A stretch of 64,000 nucleotides of DNA, from positions 28,090,001 to 28,154,000 of the forward strand of contig JAYKKT010000091.1 in assembly GCA_036023115.1 (NCBI GenBank). The letters run 5' to 3'. Below the pieces are notes generated by a model. It was not told the DNA's origin and made no database searches. It worked only from the letters and a program-made list of their open reading frames with translations. Positions 55,719 through 64,000 of this stretch are shown piece by piece. This DNA is from Brasenia schreberi (Eukaryota; Streptophyta; Magnoliopsida; Nymphaeales; Cabombaceae). Made by a program: the position numbers and the translations under genes. The stretch's first letter is position 1. Every line of letters starts with the position of its first letter.

Positions 55719-58561
55719 ATGTCAAAATGCAACCCAAGTGAAGTGTCGAGCCAAGGCTCATGCGCATCAAATTCTCACTCTAGGAGGATTTTGAAAAATA
55801 AAATCAAACTAAAAGAGATAGAAGATTTGAGAAGGGAATTCGAGGCCAAAATCGATGCTCTCAGCTAAGAGGCTGAAGCAGGCGATTATGTTCATCAAAT
55901 GGTGAACAAAAGGCCAAGAAAAAAACTGAAAAACCTCGCAAACATAAAGAGGCCTCCGTAATGGAAGGCAACCAATACCACGAGTCCTTCACACAAAAGG
56001 ACCGTAAAGCCCTACAGCAGCTGCTGAAAGGGCAAAATAAAGAGAAAAGGAGTTACGCCCTCTCTGATTTTCTACCCATGGATTATGAAACAGACAGCGA
56101 CGATGAAATACCGAACTTCCATCGGTATGACGGCATGAGAGACCCTAGGTCTCACTTGCAACTTTTCTCGCGTCGAGCCCATAAGAAGAAAAAGGACTCG
56201 ATGAAATGGGTGTATTGGTTCCCTCTATCCCTTAAAGGCACAGCTGCCAAATGGCTGGCTTCCTACGATCTAAGACAGTTTGCTACTTTTGAAGAGTTAG
56301 TGAACTCCTTTATGCAAAGGTTTGCACATAACGTAGAAGTCACACCGACTTTAAACACTTTAAGGGATACAAAGCAAGGCATGAACGAAGATGTGCATGC
56401 ATTCATTATTCAATGGAGGTCCCTTTTAGGGCAAGTGCGAGAGCCAATATCCGAAGGATGCGCAATCATGCTCATCCTGGATAATTTTAAAAACGAGCTA
56501 AAGACCCTTTTCTCGCTTCACGAAATCTCAACTTTCCATAAGTTGATCAAAAAAGCATCCCTTTTTGAAACCAATTTGAAAAAAGGGGAATATGATCACT
56601 TATTGAAAGGAAGTGCCATTTCAAAAACCCGCTTGGAGAAGCCCATCACTTATGGGCTATCCACGATGGACAAAGGGGCAAAGCCCCAAAAAATCGCCAA
56701 TGTCCGAGTGGATCTAGGTCCGGCGAGCACTTCAAAAAATTTTGAAAAACTAGAAAACAAAAGGGAGAAAACTTCCAAAAACCTGTTGAAAAACGGGATT
56801 ACACTCCGCTAGGGCAACCTATGTCGGAGGTCCTAGACGTCCTACTTCCCCAAGGCATGATTGAACTCCCCAAAATTCTTGAAGGAGTCAATTCTAAAGG
56901 GAGATATTTAAACCACTTTTGCAAGTATCATCGGCTCAAAGGCCATGATACAAATCGTTGCTTCTCCCTTTTAAACAAAATCGAGAACTTGATAGCGGAG
57001 GGCCTGCTCTAGGTCACTGCGGAACCTGAGCCAACTCAAGCTATCTTTAAAGAACCCTTTCCCAAACACGCCAGTAGCAGTGGGAAAGGAAAGGAGGTAT
57101 GTACCCTCACCTTTTTAAAAGATCTAGCGCATTCATCTGAGTCTAGTCGATCCACTTGTGCATCTACTCTTTTACTTTACAAGAAGCCCGCCCAGGTAAT
57201 CATCCGGGAACCACCAAGAGCTGAATCCCCGGCTAAATCAATTTTAAGGATTCAAGGTGCTCCAAAACTCATGATTAGAGCCAGTTTAAGTGCGAACCCT
57301 AGACAAGATTCGGAAGGATCTATCAACCCCCACACCTACAAAGTGCTAAAAAGGTGGTCATTGCCCCTCAAAAGCATGTATTCCTAGAGCTCTGTCGAAA
57401 GCAGACAATGAGAAAATCGTTTTAAACCCTTATAATTTTGAAAACCATCTTTCAAAGATTCCTATCCACATGTCCATCCTAGAGCTTATACAAACTTCGC
57501 CTAGGCATAGACTCGTGCTAGAGAAAATTCTAGAAAGAGCTAAAGTTAGTTCGAACATAAGTCCTGAATCCCTGTCTGACCAAGTGGCGTCAATAGGAGC
57601 ACAATCGCCCATCACTTTCTCGGAAGATGATGTAGATAGACCCTACGAGTCCCATAACCAGGCCCTGCATATCGAGATGGTTTTGAATAACCACTCTCTG
57701 AACAGGTGCCTAGTCGATGGGGGAGGAGGGCTCAACATCCTTCCACTTCATGTAGCGTATCAAATCGGAGTCACCTTGACTTCAGTAAACCCAAGCCCCA
57801 TCGTTATCACTAGATACGATGGGAATGTGTCTAGACCCTTAGGATCGATCGAACTCCCTATGGAAACGGGAGGGATCACACACACGGGAGTGTTCCATGT
57901 CTTGGACATCCACCCCCATTATAACCTGTTGTTTGGAAGGCCTTGGATACACAGCTTGTGCGTTGTGCCATTCACCTTCCACAGGTGTGTTAAAATCCCT
58001 TTCAGGGACCAAGTCGTGGTGATCCTAGGTGAGAATCACCCTCAGCTTCAGGGGATCATAAACTCCCCTTGTTTGTCGAGTTCCCAGGCCCATGAGACTA
58101 ACCTGGGGCAGACCATGGTTGAGCCGCCAAAGCTCGTGTTAGAAAGTCCTAGGAAGGTCGTATACGTGAGGGGACCACCCAAAGCTGGCCCCCTCCCAAT
58201 CCTGACCCTTCTAGGAAGACCCAAACATCCCTTATTTCCAAAACCCCTGGACAAAAGGCCATAAGTGCATGATATGGACGACAACAAGTAACAGGACCAC
58301 GATTTATACTCTAACTTTTCAAAAAACAAAAAATCATGGAACATGCTGTTAAACATGGGCTATACACCCTATAAAAGTCTAGGGGCACAAAACTAGGGTC
58401 TCCTAGAGCCAATACTTCCTAGGGCCAACCCAAGCCGATATGGGATCGGCTATACTCCCAAAATACTGCTAGAGCCACCCCTTGTGACCACCTAGGTCAA
58501 GGGTGCCCTGGAGCCTACCCTAGAAGAGACCTACGATTTAGACCTCTTATTTCAAGTCTAA
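55719..58561 (+). pseudogene. gag: gag-pro of P4, disrupted
   Basis: ATG at 55719. TAA at 55866 replaces CAA, and a one-base loss near 55888 shifts the frame. Capsid part 55961-56760 is open. Another one-base loss near 56770 follows, then the zinc knuckle CKYHRLKGHDTNRC (about 56919-56960), TAG at 57010 (from CAG), and a deletion of about 19 bp near 57305. The protease segment 57470-58264 has DGG at 57716 and HYNLLFGRPWIH. A TAA at 58262 precedes the G-patch-like end, and the original stop is TAA 58559. The order of domains equals M1 and P1. No product longer than about 280 residues could be made. Confidence 0.9.
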
Positions 58562-58567
58562 CCCATA

Positions 58568-58584
58568 GTGTTTTCCCTTTGTAG
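58568..58584 (+). promoter_or_regulatory. putative splice acceptor before P4 pol
   Basis: GTGTTTTCCCTTTGTAG followed by GT and ATGATGG; the pol frame is +1 relative to gag-pro. Confidence 0.48.
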
Positions 58585-58586
58585 GT

Positions 58587-61500
58587 ATGATGGAAGATCT
58601 CTTTCATAAAAATACAAAAACATTTGAAAACCTCGAAATCAAAAAAATGGAAAAATTGCAAAAACCAAAAACATTGGAAAACCAAAAACTCGAAAATAGA
58701 GTAGTTTGTATAGTTCCTAAAGTTCTTGTTTTGCAAAAACCCAAAAAAATCGAAAATCTACAAAATACCAAAAAGATTTTGTACATAGCTGCTCCTGGTA
58801 AGACTTTGGAAAAAGAAAAGGGTTTCAAAAGGAATGTCGTATGCATAGCCAGGCCAAAGATTTCGAAATCAATTGAAATTCCAACTGTAAAACCAGATCC
58901 TTTGAAAACTCATGCATCAAATTCCCTCGGGTCTATAACCAACGAGAATCATCGAAGCCCAGAAGTGGATCCCCTTGAGGAAGATCCCACTTCTAAGCTC
59001 ACTGAATTTCATAAAATTCTCGATTTTGAAAGACCTTCCAATTCAGTAGGAGGCGATTTCATAGAGGTGAACCTAGGGAGTGATTCCAATCCCAAACTCA
59101 TCAAGGTAGGCGCATGTTTGAATGAGCATGAAAGATCAGCATTCATTGCAATTCTACGAACCTATTTAGATGTGTTTGCATGGACGTATGAAGACATGCT
59201 GGGCATAGACCCCAGCATTGTCGAACATCGTCTTCCCTTAGATGCGGATGTAAAACCCATAAAGCAGAAGCTTAGGAAAATACATCCGAATGTACACACG
59301 CAAGTCAAAGAGGGTTTAGAAGATCTGCTAAAAGCCAGATTTATAAAACCCATTGCATATTCTGATTGGTTATCAAGTCGTTGTAGTTTGAAAAACCAAT
59401 GGGAAGATTCGAATATGCATCGATTTCAGAAACCTGAACAAAGCCACTCCAAAGGATAATTATCCTTTACCAAACATAGATTTGATAGTCGATAGTACTG
59501 CAAATCATGAAATGTTTTCGTTTATGGATGGTTATTCAGGCTATAATCAAATTAAATTAAGTCCACGAGATTAGGGTAACATCGCATTCACAACCTCGTG
59601 GGGCACGTACTGCTATACAGTCATGCCCTTTGGTTTGAAAAATGCCGGCGCGATATACCAGAGAGCCATGACCACGATCTTCCATGATCAGATTCATGAG
59701 TTCGTAGAAGTGTATGTAGATGATCTCTTGGAAAAATCCAAAACCCGATGGACTTATATCGAATGTTTGCAAAAGATTTTCGAAAGGCTTAGACTTTACA
59801 AAGTAAAGCTAAACCCTCAAAAATGTGTATTCGGAGTAGAGTCCGAAAAGCTTCTAGGCTTTATGGTGAGCCAAAGGGGTATAGAAGTTGACCCCTCTAA
59901 GTGTCGAGCCATCATAGACATGGCTCCACCCTCCAATCTCACACAAATTCGTAGCCTCCAGGGTCGATTACAGTCCGTTCGCCGATTTATATCAAATCTG
60001 GCGACTAGATGCGAACCCTTCAACAAACTGTTGAGGAAGGGCATGAAATTGTCATGGGATGATGACTACCAGAAGTCCTTCGAGAGACTAAAGGCATACT
60101 TGGTTAATCCCCCCATTTTGAAACCTCCGAAGCAAGGAAAACCTCTTTTGCTTTACATTTCCGTGCATGTGAATGCTTTGGGAGCTCTATTAGCTCAATA
60201 CGAGGATGACACCGCTAAGGAGTATGCCATCTATTATATTTCGAAAACTCTCTTGGCTTACGAAAGGAATTATCAAGCCATGGAGAAGACGTGCTTGGCC
60301 CTAGTCTGGGCCTGCCAGAAATTTCGACATTATTTCCTAGATCATGAGATCTGGATAGTGTCCAAGCTTGATCCAATCAAGCACTTATTTGAAAAACCCA
60401 TTCTCACTGGTAGATTGGGCAAATGGCAACACCTTCTAATGGAGTATGACCTGAAATACCATCACCAGATCTCCGTTAAGGGGCAAGCCCTAGCTGATTA
60501 CGTGGCTGAGTTCCCCCTAGAGGACGCATATCCCACATTTGATGAAATGCCTGATGAAGGCATATTGCAAAACCATTTCCAAAATCACATTTTGGCAAAC
60601 GCTTTCGAAAACCAAGTGTGGAAGATGCACTTCGATGGGGCACGAAACCAACGAGGGGATGGTGCTGGGGTCATCCTCATCTCCCCTGAAAAGGGCGAGA
60701 TTCCCATAGCTGTCCGCCTAGATTTCGAATGTTCCAACAACATAGCCGAGTATGAAACACTCATACAAGGCTTAAGGATTTCGAAAACTCTAGGGGCATC
60801 ATGTATCGAGGTCTTTGCAGATTCACTCCTTGTTATAAACCAAGTTTTGAAAATTTGGCAAGTACGTAATGAAAAACTACTTCCATATCACGAGTTGGCC
60901 ACTCGATTGGTTGAGTCATTCCAATCGTGTAAACTCACACACGTAGGAAGAGAGGATAATGGCATTGCCGATGCCCTCTCCTCCTTGGGTTCAACCCTAA
61001 AGGTCGATCCCATTTCAGGGACCCGATCTTTAGAAATATGGCATGCGCCCAACCCATCCACGCAAGATTTGGATATTTGCCAAAATAACCCAGATTCTGT
61101 TGAAAAACCTTAGTTTTATGACATCAAACATTTTCTAGAAAATGGAGGATTCGCCGAGGATGCCACATCCAAAGATAAGGCATTCATCCATAAAATTTCA
61201 ACCCGATACACCATTCTGGGTGGGGTTCTATATAAAAAAAGTTTTACCGGCATCCTACTTAGATGTGTCGATCTAGAGGAGGCTAGGACTGTGATGCATG
61301 AGTTCCACGATGGAAAATGTGGAGGTCATGTTAATGCCAACATGATGGCAATGAAAATACTTAGAGCGGGCTATTTTTGGTCCACCCTGAAAAAGGATTG
61401 TCACGATCATGTTAGGAAGTGTCATCCATGTCAAGTGCATGGGCACGCCATTCATATCCCCTCATCTGCATTGCATTCCGTGGTTAGCCCCTGGCCATTT

Positions 61501-62358
61501 ACCATGTTGGCGTTTGATATCGTAGGCCCGATCTTTCCAAAAGCCTCGAATGGGCATCGATTCATTTTAGCAGCCACTGAGTATTTCTCCAAGTGGGTGG
61601 AAGCCATTTCCCTTACCAACATACAGGGGCAACATGTGGTGGCTTTCATTAGGAGGAATATCTTGGCTCGATTTGGGGTTCCACGAGACCTTGTGTCTGA
61701 TAATGGTACCCCATTAAAAAACGAGCGGATGATTAAGTTGTGCAACACGTATGGCATAACTCACCACTTCTCCTCGTCCTACTACCCTCAAGGCAACGAC
61801 TAAGCCGAAGCTACGAATAAGACTCTCATTATCATAATTGAGAAGACTTTAGAGAAGGGTAGGACGTGGCACGAGAAGCTGGATGAAGCCTTATGGGATT
61901 ATAGGACTTCCATCCGGACTCCCACGAATGCCACACCATTCGAATTGGTCTATGGCACAAATGCCATTCTTCCCATTCATACACAACTGCATTCATTCCA
62001 TACATCCATCGCACTCAACCTCCCCCTAGAGACGCTTCAGCATTCTAGGACGGCCGAACTAGATTTGCTAGATGAGAGGCGACTTCTTGCTATGGATCAT
62101 GCTCGTGCATACCGGCAAAGGATAGCCCGACACTATGGCAAACACATGAGACCTCGCCACTTTGAAGTAGGAGATCTGGTTTTGAAAATCATCCACTACC
62201 GTGGCCCACATCCCCTTGGAAAGTGGAGCCCCAAGTGGGATGGACCCTATGTTGTACGTGCAACCACCACGAACAACTCGTATTGGTTGATCGATGTAGA
62301 AGGTAGGAATTTAGCAGATCCTATCAATATTCAATACTTAAAGAAGTATTACGTGTAG
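58587..62358 (+). pseudogene. pol: pol of P4: RT, RNase H, aRH, integrase
   Basis: The most complete pol here. ATGATGG start; Lys-rich leader; RT linker (FAWTYEDMLGIDPSIVEH); RT with MPFGLKNAG and YVDD (59713-59724); classical RNase H about 60110-60520 (YYISKTLLAYERNY, LTGRLGKW, KGQALADYVAEF); aRH about 60610-60990 (HFDGARNQRG, AEYETLIQGL, ADSLLVINQV, EDNGIADALSSL). Integrase has a zinc finger with CHPC near 61425, Asp in AFDIVGP and SDNGTP, and the GPY/F-type end WDGPYVV. It ends YLKKYYV with TAG at 62356. Defects: a two-base loss near 59371, TAG 59572, TAG 61111, TAA 61801. No chromodomain. aRH between RNase H and integrase defines the Tat lineage. Confidence 0.92.
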
Positions 62359-63540
62359 GATTTGGGTTAAATTCCCCCATTTTTGAAAACCCTTAGGGAT
62401 AGCTGCTTTGAGACTTGAAAGCAAGGTTCAAAGGCAGAATCATGTGACCCTGAGTGAGAGAATTCGCACTTGTGAAAGAGTGGAGTCTTCCAAACACGTG
62501 GTTACATTTTAAAATCCTTCTTCTTACAAAGAAAGGCCTACTTCAATATAGCAAGATACTTGCAAGTAGTACGTGCTATTTCTAAATAGGCTGATCTGGA
62601 ATGGATCGAGTGTAACCTTGGGATAAGTCCTTCCCCCTTCTCTTCTCCTTCCAAAAGGAAAACATGGCCCAAATAAAGGGAATTTTCCCATCCAAAGTCA
62701 CTTTCCAAAAGAAAGAAACCAGAATCCAAAAGAAAAATCGATTCTCTTGTTAAAAAGAGGGATTAAAGAAAAAATACTCCCAAAAGGAGACCCTCTATGA
62801 AAAAAAGGAAAAAAAGAGGCCAAAAAAGCTCAAAAAGAGCAGTTTTCCACCTTCTATGACTTAAACCACGGGACAGTTCAGAAGGGACCGTGGTATCTCT
62901 TTCCCATCCCTGGCTTATCCCAAGTAAAACATGATTCATTTCGAGGAATCCTAAAGTAAAAATAGGATTTACTTACTTGAATTTCATTTTGTTTGAGAAT
63001 TCGACGTTTCGAGTAAGACATAGGAATTTGAAATATAGCTTGTTTTCTTATAAAACCTCCGCTAGATAAGCGAGTGTCAAGACTCAAGCAAAGGCAAACG
63101 CGAAGAGCTCGAGATCCTTAGGATTGAGACTCAAGACAGTTGTCCCTTTTGTAAATAGCTTTTGTAAATAGATTTTGAAAAATCGAACATCGAACAGCAT
63201 AGGATCTGCTCACTTGGAGCAGCAGGCCTTGTAAGTCTCAAGAGTTCGACCATATCTGGTCTCTGGGAGGTCGCCACTCTTGGCACCCCACCCATGTCAT
63301 GCACCTGCATATCCACGCATGGAAATTTACATAACATGATCCCATTTTAGGACCAGAAACCGTTTTTGCATTATCCCTTTGGCATGATATCTCCTCCTAC
63401 GAGGGTTTTAAAAGTGAGATTTTCCTAAAGATGGGGACGATCCCATATTTTCGTGGATAGATCCAGGGAGACATTGAAAGGGGTGTTTGTTGTCTTTGCT
63501 ATTATCCAAATCAATTTGGATAATGACAAAGAGGGGCATC
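62359..63540 (+). other. non-coding tail, palindrome and polypurine tract of P4
   Basis: Purine-rich tract about 62695-62840. A conserved block from CCTCCGCTAG (63055). Palindrome ATTATCCAAAT / ATTTGGATAAT (63501-63524). Polypurine tract AAAGAGGGGC (63528-63537). I see no gene in it. Confidence 0.85.
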
Positions 63541-64000
63541 TGTAAACACCTCAAAATCCCACGAACTTCTCAAATAAACCTGGTTTTGTAAAAGCAGCCC
63601 CAAATGGCTATTTTGAGTCTGGAAACCCAAGAGCCTTCCAGGCAAAACCTGTACATATGTTTAAACTATATAGTTTTAAAACCTTTTAAAAGATATTTTG
63701 AAACCCCACAAAGCGACTTGGCCTGATGAAAGCAGGACCAGAAGAGAAAAAGAGAGCCTGGAACTGGAGCACATGTCGAGCCCGGCACATCAACTCTTGT
63801 GTTAGATTCATCCCTAGAATCTTGAACATCCAAGCCCCTATTATCAACCAAACTCTTTGAAATCATCTCCGTAAGGTGAAAACAGAAGCAGACGACCATG
63901 TTGGCGAAGACCCAACGCAAGACGGAGTACTGATGCTATCAGGCCCCGCACAAACCGTTCGTTTCGAACATACCCTAAAGGAGTCAGAATTCAATTTTGG
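63541..64000 (+). repeat. 3' LTR of P4, first 460 bp
   Basis: TGTAAACACC; shares with the 5' LTR the subfamily wording ACTTCTCAAATAAACCT. The U3 frame core is broken by an inserted base (CGCAAGACGG), unlike in the other copies. Continues off the edge. Confidence 0.9.

Larger units (their letters stand above)
49270..64000 (+). mobile_element. Tat-like element P4, nearly complete
   Basis: 5' LTR (49270-55575, holding a solo LTR), primer-binding site, gag-pro, pol, tail, polypurine tract and the start of the 3' LTR (63541). It interrupts gag of element C after AGACC (49265-49269), so AGACC should follow its 3' LTR beyond the window. Many frameshifts and stops make it non-autonomous. Confidence 0.92.

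Overview
The window is plant nuclear heterochromatin-type DNA made entirely of nested and rearranged LTR retrotransposons. I see no host gene, tRNA, rRNA or CRISPR array. The coding remnants are Ty3/gypsy gag, protease, reverse transcriptase (RT), RNase H and integrase. A second, archaeal-type RNase H (aRH) sits between RNase H and integrase, and there is no chromodomain. By established knowledge that combination marks the plant Tat/Ogre lineage. The species cannot be named from the sequence alone.

Layout, left to right. 1-5360: minus-strand element M1 with an open gag-pro frame that runs off the left edge, plus its complete 5' LTR (2052-5360). M1 sits inside a plus-strand LTR of a second family, B (5361-8089). 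That LTR in turn sits in the 3' tail of an older plus element, P0 (8090-11204). 11224-37692: plus element P1, with LTRs at 11224-16710 and 34424-37692. P1 is interrupted by a minus solo LTR (family D, 12173-14374), a plus solo LTR (A2, 16876-20160, inside gag) and a truncated minus element M2 (26164-33934). 37693-42544: minus element M3 (gag-pro and the start of pol) with a collapsed 585-bp LTR. 42545-45054: scrambled LTR pieces and a minus gag fragment (M5). 45055-49269: plus element C (LTR, PBS, start of gag). 49270-64000: plus element P4, nearly complete, whose 5' LTR holds a minus solo LTR of family B (50633-54152) and whose 3' LTR runs off the right edge.

Shared design. LTRs are unusually long (2.2-3.5 kb), begin TGTAAAC and end GTCTACA. 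U3 contains GGATCCAAAT-rich repeats and a telomere-like CCTAA tract ahead of a TATA box. The long leader then carries 110-bp tandem units with small hairpins. The primer-binding site TGGCACGCCCGGTGGGAC follows, then gag-pro, then pol in another frame with its own ATG.

Most interesting signals. (1) Almost every LTR leader keeps a GTAAGT donor, and a polypyrimidine-AG acceptor lies 14-26 nt before the gag ATG, which predicts a 1.2-1.5 kb leader intron. (2) A conserved acceptor-like motif ends two bases before the pol ATG, so pol may be made from a spliced RNA. (3) Families B and C carry arrays of near-perfect GC-rich hairpins in the leader, with compensatory arm changes. (4) A covarying palindrome lies just upstream of the polypurine tract. 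(5) The same U3 reading frame is open in most LTR copies. Splicing, RNA folding and coding status are all inferences and need transcript or alignment data.
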